A DNA stretch of 64,000 nucleotides, from positions 1 through 64,000 of the forward strand of contig NZ_CAJYDW010000007.1 in assembly GCF_913774235.1 (NCBI RefSeq), given 5' to 3'. This DNA is from an uncultured Pseudomonas sp. GTDB taxonomy: Bacteria; Pseudomonadota; Gammaproteobacteria; Pseudomonadales; Pseudomonadaceae. The notes under the pieces are model-generated. The model did no database searches. It was not told the DNA's origin and saw only the letters and a list, made by a program, of their open reading frames with translations. The translations under genes and the position numbers were made by a program. Below, one piece after another: positions 19,425 through 29,658 of the stretch (position 1 is the stretch's first letter; each line of letters opens with the position of its first letter).

Positions 19425-21206
19425 ATGTCCGCCATAGCCTCTCCCTCCGCCGACCGCTGGCTCGATCTGAGCGATATTCTGCGCGAGCTGGTCAGCCAGC
19501 AGCGGATCGACCAGCAGACCGCCGAACAGTGCCTGCTATTGCGCCGTGGTTCCGCCAATCCGCAGCAGCATCCGCTGGAATTCCTGGCGGCGCAGAGCGT
19601 GGACGATCTCGCCCGCCCCGGGCGCAAGCTGGATCTGGACAGCCTGACCCGCTGGCTGGCCGAGTATTCCGGCCAGCCCTTCTACCGCATCGATCCGCTC
19701 AAGGTGGACGTGGCCTCGGTCACCCCACTGATGTCCTACGCCTTCGCCCAGCGCAACAAGATCCTCGCCGTGGCGGTGAGCCCCGAAGAGGTGACGGTGG
19801 CCAGCGCCCAGCCCTTCGTGCACAGCTGGGAAAGCAACCTCACCCATGTGCTGCAACGCCCGATCAAGCGCGTGGTGGCCAACCCCGCCGACATCACCCG
19901 CTACACCCAGGAGTTCTTCCGCCTGGCGCGCTCGGTCACCGGTGCCTCGGCGGTGGAGCAGAAGACCAGCGGCGTCGGCAACTTCGAGCAACTGGTCAAC
20001 CTGGGTGCCAGCGACAGCGAGCCGGACGCCAACGATGCCCATATCGTCAACATCGTCGACTGGCTGTTCCAGTACGCCTTCCAGCAGCGCGCCAGCGATA
20101 TCCACGTCGAGCCGCGCCGTGAGCAGGGGGCGGTGCGCTTTCGCATCGACGGCGTGCTGCACACCGTCTACCAGTTCCCCGCCCAGGTCACCCTGGCGGT
20201 GGTCAGCCGGATCAAGAACCTCGGGCGCATGAACGTGGCCGAGAAGCGCAAGCCCCAGGACGGCCGGATCAAGACGCGCATGGCCGGCGACAAGGAAGTG
20301 GAGCTGCGCCTGTCGACCATGCCCACCGCCTTCGGCGAGAAGCTGGTGATGCGGATCTTCGACCCGGACGTGCTGCTCAAGAGCTTCGACCAGCTCGGCT
20401 TCTCCGCCGACGACCTGAAACGCTGGGCCGGCATGACCGGCCAGCCCAACGGCATCATCCTGGTCACCGGCCCCACCGGTTCGGGCAAGACCACCACCCT
20501 CTACACCACCCTCAAGCAACTGGCCACGCCCGAGGTGAACGTCTGCACCATTGAAGACCCCATCGAGATGGTGGAGGACGCCTTCAACCAGATGCAGGTG
20601 CAGCCCAACATCGAGGTGACCTTCGCCAGTGGCGTGCGGGCGCTGATGCGCCAGGACCCGGACATCATCATGATCGGTGAGATCCGCGACCTGGAGACCG
20701 CCGAGATGGCCATCCAGGCGGCGCTGACCGGGCACCTGGTGCTCTCGACCCTGCACACCAATGATGCGCCCAGCTCGGTGAGCCGCCTGATCGAACTGGG
20801 GGTGCCCTACTACCTGATCCGCGCCACGGTCCTGGGCGTCATGGCCCAGCGCCTGGTACGGACCCTCTGCCCGGCGTGCAAGACACCCACCGAGCTGGAC
20901 CCGGCCACCTGGCAGGAACTGACCAAGCCCTGGAATGCGCCGCTGCCCACCGGCGCAATGCAACCGGTAGGCTGTCCGGAGTGCCGCGACACCGGCTACC
21001 GGGGCCGCGCCGGGGTGTACGAGATCCTCACCCTCTCGGATAGTCTGCGCGAACTGGTGACGGGCGATACCGACATCACCGCCCTGCGCCGCCAGGCCTT
21101 CAAGGAAGGCATGCGCAGCCTGAGATTGTCGGGCGCGCAGAAGATCGCCGCCGGTCTCACTACCGTGGAAGAGGTCTTGCGTGTCACCCCCCAGAGTGAA
21201 CGTTAG
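19425..21206 (+). CDS. Orphan GspE/PilB-type secretion ATPase
   Basis: A 593-residue hexameric ATPase of the type II secretion/type IV pilus family. The N-terminal T2SSE_N-like domain (about 60-160) is followed by the ATPase domain with Walker A GPTGSGKTTTLYT, the Asp box TIEDPIEM, Walker B DIIMIGEIRD, the His box TGHLVLSTLHTNDA and the zinc-binding CPAC...CPEC pair near the C-terminus. All catalytic residues are intact. The ATG at 19425 has CAGGAG upstream. No pseudopilin, secretin or other secretion gene lies nearby; P. aeruginosa has a similar lone ATPase gene (PA5210) in the same neighbourhood, so its partner system must be elsewhere. Followed 42 bp later by the hybrid kinase. Confidence 0.9.
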   Translation: MSAIASPSADRWLDLSDILRELVSQQRIDQQTAEQCLLLRRGSANPQQHPLEFLAAQSVDDLARPGRKLDLDSLTRWLAEYSGQPFYRIDPLKVDVASVTPLMSYAFAQRNKILAVAVSPEEVTVASAQPFVHSWESNLTHVLQRPIKRVVANPADITRYTQEFFRLARSVTGASAVEQKTSGVGNFEQLVNLGASDSEPDANDAHIVNIVDWLFQYAFQQRASDIHVEPRREQGAVRFRIDGVLHTVYQFPAQVTLAVVSRIKNLGRMNVAEKRKPQDGRIKTRMAGDKEVELRLSTMPTAFGEKLVMRIFDPDVLLKSFDQLGFSADDLKRWAGMTGQPNGIILVTGPTGSGKTTTLYTTLKQLATPEVNVCTIEDPIEMVEDAFNQMQVQPNIEVTFASGVRALMRQDPDIIMIGEIRDLETAEMAIQAALTGHLVLSTLHTNDAPSSVSRLIELGVPYYLIRATVLGVMAQRLVRTLCPACKTPTELDPATWQELTKPWNAPLPTGAMQPVGCPECRDTGYRGRAGVYEILTLSDSLRELVTGDTDITALRRQAFKEGMRSLRLSGAQKIAAGLTTVEEVLRVTPQSER

Positions 21207-21248
21207 CGCCTGATGAGTGCCCCGCGAGCGGAACAAGGATAGCGAGCC

Positions 21249-24200
21249 GTGCAGACAACCCTGGTGAACACCCCGGCAGAGGGTGCCGACGAGGCAGCGC
21301 TGAGTCGGCGCCGGCTGGAGGCGCTGGCCGCCTATGGCCTGCTCGACGGTGAACCGGACCCGGCACTCGATGACCTGGTGGAGGTGGCCGCCACACTCTG
21401 CGAAACCCCCATCGCCGCCGTCAACCTGCTGGGCGAGCACCAGCAGCTGTTCAGGGCCGAGCGCGGGCTGGGTATCGCCACCATGCCGCTGGCGCTGTCC
21501 TTCTGCCAGCCGAGGCACGCCGCCGAGGACGCCCGACAGATCGTCGATCTGAGCCAGGATCCCCGCTTCGCCGACAATCCGCTGGTAGCCGATCCGGCAG
21601 GCCTGAGGTTCTATGCCGACGCCCCGTTGCGCACCGCCGAAGGCATCTTCCTCGGTAGCCTCTGCGTCTTCGACTGGCAGCCGCGGGAGTTGAGCGCGGC
21701 GCGCCTGGAAAGCCTGGAGCGCTTGGCGCGGCAGGTGCTGCGACTGTTCGAGGCGCGCCGCGCGACCCTGCCTCCGGCGCGCCACAGCACCCTGGATGAA
21801 ACCCACTATCGGGCGCTGATGGACGTCAATCCGCAGATCATCTGGTTCGCCCGCCCCGACGGCACCTTCGAGTACGCCAATCGCTACTGGTACGAATACA
21901 GCGGCCTGAGTCCCGAACGCACGGCGGCCGATCCCGATCTCTGGGCCGGCGCCATCCATCCCGAGCAGCGGCAGCAGCTGCTGCGACGCTGGAGCGAGGT
22001 CCGCCAACAGCGCGTCGCCGGCAGCCTGGAACTGCAACTGCGCGATGCCCAGGGCCACTATCGCTGGTTCGAAACCCGCACCATGCCCTTCACCAATGCC
22101 AGCGGCGAGATCGAGCACTGGGTCGGCGTGGCCCAGGACATCGACAGTCGCAAGCGCGCCGAGACGGCGCTGCAGGAAAGCGAGGCCTTCGCCCACCTGC
22201 TGCTCGAATCCACCCACGAAGGCTTCTGCGCCCTGGATCGCGAAGGGCGCACTACCCTGTGTAACCGCGCCTTCCGCCAGATGCTCGGCCTGGCCGAGGA
22301 TCGCGACGGCCTGGACGAACCCCTGACCACCCGCCTCGGCTCGGCGCGCAGCGAGGACGGCGCCCTGGCGCTGCGTCGCGTGGCCCGCCAGGGCGAGACC
22401 CTGCACCTGTCCGCCGACTCCCTGCTGCGCGAAGACGGCAGCCTGCTGCCGGTGGAGTGGCGCGCCCAGCCACTCTGGCGCGACGGCGAGGTGCAGGGCG
22501 CCATCTGCACCTTCGTCGACCTCAGCGAGCGCATCCGCAGCCACGACCGCCAGCGCTTTCTGCTGGAGCTGGGCGACCTGCTGCATGGCGTGACCCATAC
22601 CGGCGAGGTGGCCTCGGTGCTGGGCGACAGCCTCGGCCATTTGCTCGGCGTGCAGCGCATCGGCTATGCCCGAGTCGGTCGCGATGGCAGCCTGATCATC
22701 GACAGCGACTGGCTCGCCGGCGGCCGCACGCGCCGCCTCAACCTGCCCAACCTGACGCACTGGCACACCTCGGCGGTGGCTGAATTGCGCCGCGGCATCA
22801 TCGTCAGCGTGGAAGACAGCGCCCAGGACCAACGCCTCGGCGAGATGCGCGAGCTGCTGCTGGAGCATGGCGTGCGCGCCGGCCTGGTGGTGCCGCTGCT
22901 GGCCGAGGAGCAACTGGTGGGGCTGCTGTTCCTCTATGCCGACGCGCCTCGCCCCTGGACCATCGGCGACGTGGCCCTGGTACGCGAGGTAGCCGAGCGT
23001 ATCCGCATCGTCATCGAGCGCACCGCCGCGGCCGATGCCCTGCGCCTGGCCGAGCAACGCATCGCCCTGGCCATGGACGTCGCCGACCTGGGCGTCTGGG
23101 ACTACGACATCGACCGCGACCTGATCAGCTGGGACGCCCGCCTGGCCCATCTGGTCGGCGCCCCGGAGCGGCGCCGTAGCCTGCGCGGCGCGGCCCTGCT
23201 GCGCGCCCTGCATCCGGCCGACGCGCCGCGGGTGCGCGCCTACGTGAGCGCCGCCATCCAGAGCCAGGGCAGCGGCTATGACCTGCGCCTGACCTTCCGC
23301 GTACGCAATCCGCGGCAGGGCGAGCCGGTCTGGCTGAGCATCCGCGGACGCGAGCGCCAGGAGCTGGGGGGGCACCGGCGGCTGCTCGGCATCGCCCGCG
23401 ACATCACCCGCGAGCGCCAGGATGCCGATCGCATCAGCGAGACCAATCGCCAGCTGCGCCGGCAGATCGAAGAGCGACGCGAAGCCGAAGCCCGTCAGCA
23501 TGCCCTCCTCGAATTGGGCGACCGCCTGCGCGAAGGCGATCCGGAAACCACCGGGGTGGCCGCCGCCCTGGAGCTGGTAGGCGCCCGCCTCGGCCTGCGC
23601 CGGGTCGGTTATGCCCTCTTCGACGAAAGCCGCGGCGCCTTCGTCCCGCAGCAGGTGTGGACTCCCAACGGCAGCTTCGATCAGGCGCTGGCCTATCCGC
23701 TGCTCGCCCCCGACAGCCTGGGCAACCAGGACGGCGAGGCGCCGCTGGTCATCGAGGACGTCAGCCAGGACCCCCGTGCCCAGGCCAATGCCCAGCGCCT
23801 GCTCGACCTAGAGATCGCCGCCCTGGTAGACATCCCGCTCTACGAGGACGGTCGCCTGCGGGCCCTCTTCGTCGCCCACGACCAGCGCGCCCGGCTGTGG
23901 ACGGAAGGCGAGGTGCAATTCCTGCGCGACGTCACCGACCGGCTTTGGTCGGCCATTTGCCGGCAGCGCTCCCAGGATGCCCAGCGCGAGAGCGAGGGCC
24001 GCTTCCGCCTGATGGCCGACAGCGCTCCCGTGTTGATCTGGGCCTGCGATGCCGAGGGCCAGCTGCAGTTCGTCAACCAGCGCTTCGCCAGCGAGTTCGA
24101 TCTGCACGATGCCGACCTGCGCGGCCAGGGCTGGAGTGCCCTGCTGCCGGAGGCGGAATGCCCGGCGTTCGAGGGCGTCTTCAACCAGGCCATCGCCACC

Positions 24201-25598
24201 CACAGTGTCCTGCGCGCCGAGGTACGGGTGCGCAACGCCCAGGGCGAGTGGCGTTGGCTGCGCCTGGAAGGCACACCGCGGCTGGAAATCGACGGCGACT
24301 TCCACGGCCTGGTCGGTTGCGGCGTGGATATCACCGAGGCGCGCCAGACCACCGACCAGCTGGAGCAGCGGATCGTCGAGCGTACCCAGGAGCTGGGGCG
24401 CAGCCATGCGCGCCTGATCGCCGAGATCTACGAGCGCGAAAGGACCGAGGAAGCGCTGCGCCAGTCGCAGAAGATGGAAGCCATCGGCCAGCTCACCGGC
24501 GGCATCGCCCATGACTTCAACAACATGCTCACCGGCATCGTCGGCGCCCTCGACCTGATCCGCCTGCGCATTGCCAACGGCCGTACCCAGGATCTGGATC
24601 GCTACATCAACGCCGCGGTCAATTCCGCCGACCGCGCTGCCGCCCTCACCCACCGGCTGCTGGCCTTCGCCCGCCGCCAGACCCTGGATCCGCAACCGGT
24701 CGACGTGCACCAGCTGATCCACTCCCTGGAGGATTTGCTGGTGCGCACCGTGGGCGAGAATGTCGCCCTGCGCCTGGACCTGGCCCCGCTGGCCTGGCTC
24801 GCCCACAGCGATGCCCACCAGCTGGAGAATGCCCTGCTCAACCTGGTGATCAACGGGCGCGACGCCATGCCGGCAGGCGGCGAGCTATGCATCGCTACCG
24901 CCACCCTCAGCCTGGATGCCGAGGCCGCCGCGCGCGAATCCCTGACGCCAGGCGACTACGTGCGCCTGAGCGTGGCCGATACCGGCACCGGCATGCCGCC
25001 GGAGGTCAAGGCCAAGGCCTTCGAGCCCTTCTTCACCACCAAGCCGGCCGGCCAGGGCACGGGGCTCGGCCTGTCGATGATCTATGGCTTCGTCAAGCAG
25101 TCGGGCGGCACTGCCCGCATCGACACCGAGCAGGGCCAGGGCACCACCATCAGCCTCTATCTGCCACGGCATCCCGAGACTGGGCCGGCAGCCAGCGAGC
25201 AAGCGGAGACCAAGACCGCTCCACGCGCCGAAGCCGGCCAGACCGTGCTGGTGGTGGAAGACGAATACGCGGTGCGCATGATAGTGCTGGAGGTGCTCGC
25301 CGAACTGGGCTACACCGCGCTGGAGGCCAGCGACGCCGATGGCGCCCTGCCGATCATCGAAAGCGAGCAACGGCTGGACCTGCTCATCAGCGACGTCGGC
25401 CTGCCTGGCATGAACGGCCGCCAGCTGGCCGAGGTCGCCCGTGGCCGGCGCCCCGAGCTCAAGGTGCTGTTCATCACCGGTTATGCCAAGAACGCCAAGG
25501 TGCGCGGCGAATTCCTCGGCGAGAACATGGACATGCTGATCAAGCCCTTCGACATCGATGCCCTGGCCCGGCGCATCCACAGCATGATCCAAGGCTAG
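21249..25598 (+). CDS. Multi-sensor hybrid histidine kinase (GAF/PAS repeats, HK, receiver)
   Basis: A 1449-residue hybrid kinase without obvious transmembrane segments, so a cytoplasmic multi-signal sensor. Domains in order: GAF (about 30-170; [17 protein letters not shown]); PAS (about 185-300; [21 protein letters not shown]); PAS (about 310-430); GAF (about 440-595); PAS/PAC (about 605-720); GAF (about 760-910); PAS (about 920-1035); coiled linker; HisKA with [15 protein letters not shown] (His1088); HATPase with [14 protein letters not shown] and [18 protein letters not shown]; and a receiver domain with [11 protein letters not shown] (Asp1382). The start is GTG at 21249 with AAGGA upstream. 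No cognate regulator or output gene is adjacent, so phosphate may pass on through an unlinked phosphotransfer protein. Confidence 0.9.
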   Translation: MQTTLVNTPAEGADEAALSRRRLEALAAYGLLDGEPDPALDDLVEVAATLCETPIAAVNLLGEHQQLFRAERGLGIATMPLALSFCQPRHAAEDARQIVDLSQDPRFADNPLVADPAGLRFYADAPLRTAEGIFLGSLCVFDWQPRELSAARLESLERLARQVLRLFEARRATLPPARHSTLDETHYRALMDVNPQIIWFARPDGTFEYANRYWYEYSGLSPERTAADPDLWAGAIHPEQRQQLLRRWSEVRQQRVAGSLELQLRDAQGHYRWFETRTMPFTNASGEIEHWVGVAQDIDSRKRAETALQESEAFAHLLLESTHEGFCALDREGRTTLCNRAFRQMLGLAEDRDGLDEPLTTRLGSARSEDGALALRRVARQGETLHLSADSLLREDGSLLPVEWRAQPLWRDGEVQGAICTFVDLSERIRSHDRQRFLLELGDLLHGVTHTGEVASVLGDSLGHLLGVQRIGYARVGRDGSLIIDSDWLAGGRTRRLNLPNLTHWHTSAVAELRRGIIVSVEDSAQDQRLGEMRELLLEHGVRAGLVVPLLAEEQLVGLLFLYADAPRPWTIGDVALVREVAERIRIVIERTAAADALRLAEQRIALAMDVADLGVWDYDIDRDLISWDARLAHLVGAPERRRSLRGAALLRALHPADAPRVRAYVSAAIQSQGSGYDLRLTFRVRNPRQGEPVWLSIRGRERQELGGHRRLLGIARDITRERQDADRISETNRQLRRQIEERREAEARQHALLELGDRLREGDPETTGVAAALELVGARLGLRRVGYALFDESRGAFVPQQVWTPNGSFDQALAYPLLAPDSLGNQDGEAPLVIEDVSQDPRAQANAQRLLDLEIAALVDIPLYEDGRLRALFVAHDQRARLWTEGEVQFLRDVTDRLWSAICRQRSQDAQRESEGRFRLMADSAPVLIWACDAEGQLQFVNQRFASEFDLHDADLRGQGWSALLPEAECPAFEGVFNQAIATHSVLRAEVRVRNAQGEWRWLRLEGTPRLEIDGDFHGLVGCGVDITEARQTTDQLEQRIVERTQELGRSHARLIAEIYERERTEEALRQSQKMEAIGQLTGGIAHDFNNMLTGIVGALDLIRLRIANGRTQDLDRYINAAVNSADRAAALTHRLLAFARRQTLDPQPVDVHQLIHSLEDLLVRTVGENVALRLDLAPLAWLAHSDAHQLENALLNLVINGRDAMPAGGELCIATATLSLDAEAAARESLTPGDYVRLSVADTGTGMPPEVKAKAFEPFFTTKPAGQGTGLGLSMIYGFVKQSGGTARIDTEQGQGTTISLYLPRHPETGPAASEQAETKTAPRAEAGQTVLVVEDEYAVRMIVLEVLAELGYTALEASDADGALPIIESEQRLDLLISDVGLPGMNGRQLAEVARGRRPELKVLFITGYAKNAKVRGEFLGENMDMLIKPFDIDALARRIHSMIQG

Positions 25599-25668
25599 CA
25601 GCGGAAGGTTCGGAACTCGTCGGACCTCTTCGCTCTCTAATGGAAACCTCAAGAAGGAGATCTCATCC

Positions 25669-25983
25669 ATGCGCCTGAAGAAGCTTGCTCTGGTTTCCCT
25701 GATTGGCCTGCCGCTGCTGGCCGCGACCACCGCCGCCAATGCAGATGCCCGGTTCTGGCGGCATGCCGCGACCCTGGGAGCGACCTCGGGCTCGTTCTAT
25801 ACCACCAGCCGTGACGACCACAAGATCGTCGCCGCCACCCAGGACGATGCCAGCTCCTACCTGGCCAGCAACGGCCAGATCCGCGGTCCTTACCTGGAAG
25901 CCGCCCTGCGCGACATGCGCGCCGCCGAGCCGGACCTCAAGGCCAGCGACAGCGACCTGGCCATGCGCATCCTGACCCAGTAA
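25669..25983 (+). CDS. DUF2388-containing secreted protein
   Basis: A 104-residue protein with a signal peptide (MRLKKLALVSLIGLPLLAAT, cleavage near ANA-DA) and the DUF2388 core (GATSGSFYTTSRDDHKIVAATQDDA, then GPYLEAALRDMRAAEP with a few residues between). The family is confined mainly to Pseudomonas and has no known function. A strong AGAAGGAG site precedes the ATG. The stop codon TAA doubles as the left target repeat of the MITE-like element that follows. In P. aeruginosa a gene of this kind (PA5212) neighbours gcvP/gcvH. Confidence 0.85.
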   Translation: MRLKKLALVSLIGLPLLAATTAANADARFWRHAATLGATSGSFYTTSRDDHKIVAATQDDASSYLASNGQIRGPYLEAALRDMRAAEPDLKASDSDLAMRILTQ

Positions 25984-26123
25984 GAGCCCGCTCAAAGTCT
26001 GCTGCGCGTCGGCCAAACCGCGTTGAAAATGCCTTCGGAATGCTCATTTACCACTCGTAAACTCCGCTTCCTCAGGCATTTTCGCCTTGTTTGGCTCTAG
26101 CTCGCGAGACTTTGAACAGGCTC
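25984..26123. mobile_element. MITE-like element, 140 bp, with terminal inverted repeats and TAA target duplication
   Basis: The ends GAGCCCGCTCAAAGTCT (25984-26000) and AGACTTTGAACAGGCTC (26107-26123) are inverted repeats matching at 15 of 17 positions. TAA flanks both sides (25981-25983 and 26124-26126), as expected of a 3-bp target-site duplication. The interior is a further long imperfect hairpin (AAAATGCCTTCGG ... CCTCAGGCATTTT around 26027-26090). It encodes no protein and inserted exactly at the stop codon of the DUF2388 gene, so that gene's reading frame is preserved. Confidence 0.7.
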
Positions 26124-26137
26124 TAAGGGCAGAGCCA

Positions 26138-26179
26138 AAAAAGAAACCCCGCCGGCCATGCCGCGCGGGGTTTCTTTTT
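26138..26179. terminator. Bidirectional Rho-independent terminator between the DUF2388 gene and gcvH
   Basis: A perfect 15-bp stem, AAAAAGAAACCCCGC / GCGGGGTTTCTTTTT, with a 12-nt loop. A/T-runs at both ends serve the convergent upstream gene (+) and gcvH (-). Confidence 0.9.
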
Positions 26180-26209
26180 GAGTGACTGCCCAGCTATCGG
26201 GCAGGTCGA

Positions 26210-26593
26210 TCAGCTCTCGCTGGCCTGACGATAGCCGTCGGCGTCCAGCAGCTTGTCCAGCTCGGCCGCATCCTGCGGCTTGAGCTTGAAGAACCAGGCG
26301 CCATAGGGCTCGCCGTTGACCTGCTCGGGTGCATCGGCCAGGGCCTCGTTGACGGCGATCACCTCGCCTCCCACTGGCGCATAGATGTCGGATGCGGCCT
26401 TGACCGACTCCACCACCCCGGCCTGATCGCCCGCGGCGAGGGTCTTGCCGACTTCCGGCAATTCGATGAACACCACATCGCCCAGGGCCTCCTGGGCATG
26501 GTCGGAAATGCCGACGGTGACGCTACCGTCGGCTTCCAGGCGCGCCCATTCGTGGCTGGCGGCGTAACGCAGGTCGGCGGGTATCTGGCTCAT
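26210..26593 (-). CDS. gcvH: Glycine cleavage system H protein
   Basis: Lipoyl carrier protein (127 aa) that shuttles the aminomethyl group between the P and T proteins during glycine breakdown. The lipoylation segment [18 protein letters not shown] with its central Lys is intact, as is the N-terminal [21 protein letters not shown]. The start [16 protein letters not shown] is the family N-terminus. No gcvP, gcvT or lpdA lies beside it, although in P. aeruginosa gcvH1 is flanked by gcvP1 and gcvT1. The leader (26594-26815) shows no glycine-riboswitch motifs. It may supply H protein to GcvP/GcvT encoded elsewhere or act in lipoate transfer. Confidence 0.95.
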   Translation of the reverse strand: MSQIPADLRYAASHEWARLEADGSVTVGISDHAQEALGDVVFIELPEVGKTLAAGDQAGVVESVKAASDIYAPVGGEVIAVNEALADAPEQVNGEPYGAWFFKLKPQDAAELDKLLDADGYRQASES

Positions 26594-26815
26594 GGGGGGT
26601 CCTCGGGACTGGCACGGTTGAGAGAGCGGCTAAACAAACGTAGCGAGCGGCTGGCGTGCGGACGCGCGCGGCGCACAGGAACCGCAATGTACAGGCGGTA
26701 CCTGAGGATTCCGAGCACTGCACGCGCCCGTATGGCGGACGCGCAGTAGTTTGGAAGCCGCTCTAAAGGCGAAGGGTAGCCTGCCAACCCGCAGGACCGC
26801 CATCGTCAGCAAGGC

Positions 26816-27859
26816 TTAATTGGGCCCTATCCGCACGCAGCTGGTGTTGTCGACGTACTTCTTCAACGTCGCCCACTGCGGCCGATCCACGCCGTTGATG
26901 GGCTCCACCGCTAGGTTGTAGTCGCCCCAGCCCGGACCGGCGGCCCAGTAGCTGGCCGGGATACAGTTCTGCTTGAGATAGGCCAGCATGTTGTCCATGG
27001 CCACCAGCCAGCGCGGATCGTCGTCGGGTACGCCGAATTCGCCGATGTAGCCCTGCTTGCCGTTCTTCTTCAACCAGTCGACGAAGGGCTTGACCCGGTT
27101 CACCCCGACCTGGGGATCGAAGCCGCTCATGTCCTTGCTGACGTACTGGCCACCGCCGTCATCGTCGAAATAGACGTGGGCGGAAAAGATCAGCTTGTCC
27201 GCCGGATCCTTGAGCGCCAGCAGCGGATCGTTCCACTGTGGCCAACGCGACGCGCTGGACCAGCCGTTGCCCTCGACGATGATCGGATGCACGTTGTCCA
27301 CGGTACGGATGCCATTGATGCCGTACTGGGCCGCGGTGGGCCAGAAGGCCACGGCGTCGTGGGGCTCGTTCATGATGTCGTAGCCATATAGGGCCGGGTG
27401 CTTGCCGAAGCGGTAGGCCAGGCGGTACATCACGTCCCAGTAGTGGTTGTAGGTCACCTGACCGGCGCCGATGACCTCGCCGCGATAGCGGGCGTAGTTG
27501 TGCAGATCGAGGATCACCTGCACTCCGTACTTCTGAGCATAGTTGAGGGTCTGGGTGACCAGGGCGCCGTAGTCCGGGTCCAGCATCGAATTCAGCTTGG
27601 GCTGGATACGCTCCCAGATGATCGGAAAGCGCACCAACTTGATGCCCTTGGCGCTCCAGTCCTTGAAATGCTGCTCGCTGGGAAAGACGTAGTTGCGGTT
27701 GTTCATGCCGGGCAGCACCTGACTGGCGAAGCCGGCCCCGGAGAAGTTGAGACCGACCAGCTCGACCGCCTGGACCGAACCGAACAGCACGCTGGTCAGT
27801 GCCAGGGTACCGGCAAGGCGTAGGGAAAAGTGGCGCAAGCGCCGGGTGAGGGATTGCAT
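26816..27859 (-). CDS. Secreted GH5-family glycoside hydrolase (cellulase-like)
   Basis: A 347-residue exported beta-glycanase. A signal peptide (residues about 1-31, arginine-rich start then FSLRLAGTLALTSVLFGSVQA) is followed by one GH5 TIM barrel with the conserved IIWERIQP, ILDLHNYARY, the acid/base Glu165 in DIMNEPHD and the nucleophile Glu274 in YIGEFGVPDD. This layout is that of endo-beta-1,4-glucanases, but mannan or other beta-glucans cannot be excluded. The ATG at 27859 places the signal peptide at the N-terminus; the longer frame to 28006 would bury it. No carbohydrate-binding module is present. It is divergent from the sugar-dehydrogenase-like lipoprotein gene. Confidence 0.87.
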   Translation of the reverse strand: MQSLTRRLRHFSLRLAGTLALTSVLFGSVQAVELVGLNFSGAGFASQVLPGMNNRNYVFPSEQHFKDWSAKGIKLVRFPIIWERIQPKLNSMLDPDYGALVTQTLNYAQKYGVQVILDLHNYARYRGEVIGAGQVTYNHYWDVMYRLAYRFGKHPALYGYDIMNEPHDAVAFWPTAAQYGINGIRTVDNVHPIIVEGNGWSSASRWPQWNDPLLALKDPADKLIFSAHVYFDDDGGGQYVSKDMSGFDPQVGVNRVKPFVDWLKKNGKQGYIGEFGVPDDDPRWLVAMDNMLAYLKQNCIPASYWAAGPGWGDYNLAVEPINGVDRPQWATLKKYVDNTSCVRIGPN

Positions 27860-28319
27860 GACTGCACCTATGGGAAAAAGGACTCCCCGCCCCCGCAAAC
27901 TAGCGGGCTCTGGCGTGGGCGAGCTCAGGCGGCCGCGTCCTCCTGCGGCGCCGCGTGGCGCGACTTCGTCGTCATTGTTGATGCAGCTATCGGCGCGCGA
28001 ACTCACGGCTTGAGTTAATTTTTCCCTTGAAAAACAGTCAGTTAACCATGCATTTCGCGTCAGATTACTGGCGTCTCACACCCTGGGACGAGGCAGGTCG
28101 GCTAACCTTCTGAATGATCATGGTTTTCTGCGGCAGTTGGTGGTCGAGCGAAACGGTTGCGAACGAGAAGAGACCGAAGTTCCTTTTTTGGTCGACTTGT
28201 AACCTTCTGCTACGACCCCGGTCAGGCCCGCACGCCGTTAATGTAGCCGGGTACTACCCGGCGGAACGTTCTATCCAGACCAGGCTCTACCCCTGCAATC
28301 CCTTGCGAGAGCCTCTGCC
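27860..28319. other. 460-bp divergent intergenic region between the GH5 and sugar-dehydrogenase genes
   Basis: No gene is supported here. The half next to the GH5 gene is G+C rich; the half next to the dehydrogenase gene (28013-28210) is A+T richer and probably holds the promoters for both divergent genes. Short open frames present are low-complexity. No riboswitch or tRNA was recognised. Confidence 0.5.
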
Positions 28320-29648
28320 ATGACCCTGCACGCCCCCTTCGCCTTTCGTACCCTGGGCCTGACGCTGGCCGCCGGCGCCCTGCTCGGCTGCGGCGAGCAC
28401 GCCCGGCTGCAGCAGGGGGCCAGTTTCGGCCCAGCGCCGACGCTACCGGAACCGCACCAGACCTTCCTGCCCACGATCAACGTGGCGACGGCGGTGGGCT
28501 GGCCACAGGGCGCAACGCCTACCGCGGCGGCCGGCACCCAGGTCAAGGCTTTCGCCAGCGGCCTCGACCATCCGCGCTGGCTCTATGTGCTGCCCAATGG
28601 CGACGTGCTGGTGGCGGAAAGCAATGCGCCCAAGCGCGATGGCTTTCCCGGTCTGAAGAACTGGATCGCCGGCCTGTTCATGAAGAAGGCCGGCGCCGGC
28701 GTTCCCAGCGCCGATCGCATCACCCTGCTGCGCGACGCGGATGGCGATGGCGTCGCCGAGACCCGTACGGTGTTCGCCGAGCATCTGCACTCGCCCTTCG
28801 GTATGGCGCTGGTGGGCAACGACTTCTATGTCGCCAACGCCGACGCCCTGGTGCGCTTAACCTATCGTCCCGGTGCGACGCGCCTGGACGGCCCACCGGT
28901 GACGGTCACCGAGCTGCCGGCGGGCATCAACCACCATTGGACCAAGAACGTGATCGCCAGTCGCGACGGCAAGAAGCTCTACCTCACCGTCGGCTCCAAC
29001 AGCAACGTCGGCGAAAACGGGCTGGATATAGAGCAAGGCCGCGCTGCCATCTGGGAGCTGGATCGGGCCACTGGCGAGAAGCGCCTGTTCGCCACCGGCC
29101 TGCGCAACCCCAACGGCCTGGATTGGGAGCCCACCACCGGCAAGCTGTGGACGGTGGTCAACGAACGCGACGAAATCGGCAGCGACCTGGTGCCCGACTA
29201 CGCCACCTCGGTGCAGGACGGCGGCTTCTATGGCTGGCCCTACAGCTACTGGGGCCAGCATGTCGACAGCCGCGTCCAGCCACCGCGCCCGGACCTGGTC
29301 GCCAGGGCGCTCACCCCCGACTATGCCCTGGGTACCCATACCGCTTCCCTGGGCCTGGCCTTCGCCAGCGCCGACACCCAGCTACCGGAAGCCTTCCGCC
29401 AGGGCCTGTTCGTCGGTCAGCACGGCTCCTGGAACCGTGACCCCAAGAGCGGCTACAAGGTGATCTTCATACCCTTCCAGGACGGTAAGCCGAGCGGTCC
29501 GCCACGCGACCTGCTGAGCGGCTTCCTCAACGCCAAGGAAGAGGCCCAAGGCCGACCGGTCGGTGTGGTCAACGATGGCCGTGGCGCCCTGCTGGTGGCC
29601 GACGACGTCGGCAACACCATCTGGCGCGTCAGCGCCCAGCGTCCCTGA
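28320..29648 (+). CDS. Sorbosone dehydrogenase-family (PQQ-type beta-propeller) lipoprotein
   Basis: A 442-residue protein of the glucose/sorbosone dehydrogenase beta-propeller family, expected to oxidise an aldose or related substrate with PQQ in the periplasm. A lipoprotein signal ends in the lipobox AGALLGC (Cys24), so membrane anchoring is expected. Family segments include [79 protein letters not shown] and [17 protein letters not shown]. The substrate is unknown. Its place next to a secreted glycosidase may be meaningful. It is followed 126 bp later by a two-component operon. Confidence 0.87.
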   Translation: MTLHAPFAFRTLGLTLAAGALLGCGEHARLQQGASFGPAPTLPEPHQTFLPTINVATAVGWPQGATPTAAAGTQVKAFASGLDHPRWLYVLPNGDVLVAESNAPKRDGFPGLKNWIAGLFMKKAGAGVPSADRITLLRDADGDGVAETRTVFAEHLHSPFGMALVGNDFYVANADALVRLTYRPGATRLDGPPVTVTELPAGINHHWTKNVIASRDGKKLYLTVGSNSNVGENGLDIEQGRAAIWELDRATGEKRLFATGLRNPNGLDWEPTTGKLWTVVNERDEIGSDLVPDYATSVQDGGFYGWPYSYWGQHVDSRVQPPRPDLVARALTPDYALGTHTASLGLAFASADTQLPEAFRQGLFVGQHGSWNRDPKSGYKVIFIPFQDGKPSGPPRDLLSGFLNAKEEAQGRPVGVVNDGRGALLVADDVGNTIWRVSAQRP

Positions 29649-29658
29649 AGCAGCCAGC

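Noticed and set aside
19536..23501. A 1321-codon open frame on the minus strand
   Set aside because: It lies antisense to the GspE-type ATPase and the hybrid kinase, which have full sets of family motifs. The antisense frame is an artefact of high G+C codon use and has no recognisable domain.
26594..26815. Possible glycine riboswitch before gcvH
   Set aside because: The conserved glycine-aptamer core sequences could not be found in the minus-strand leader, so no riboswitch is claimed.
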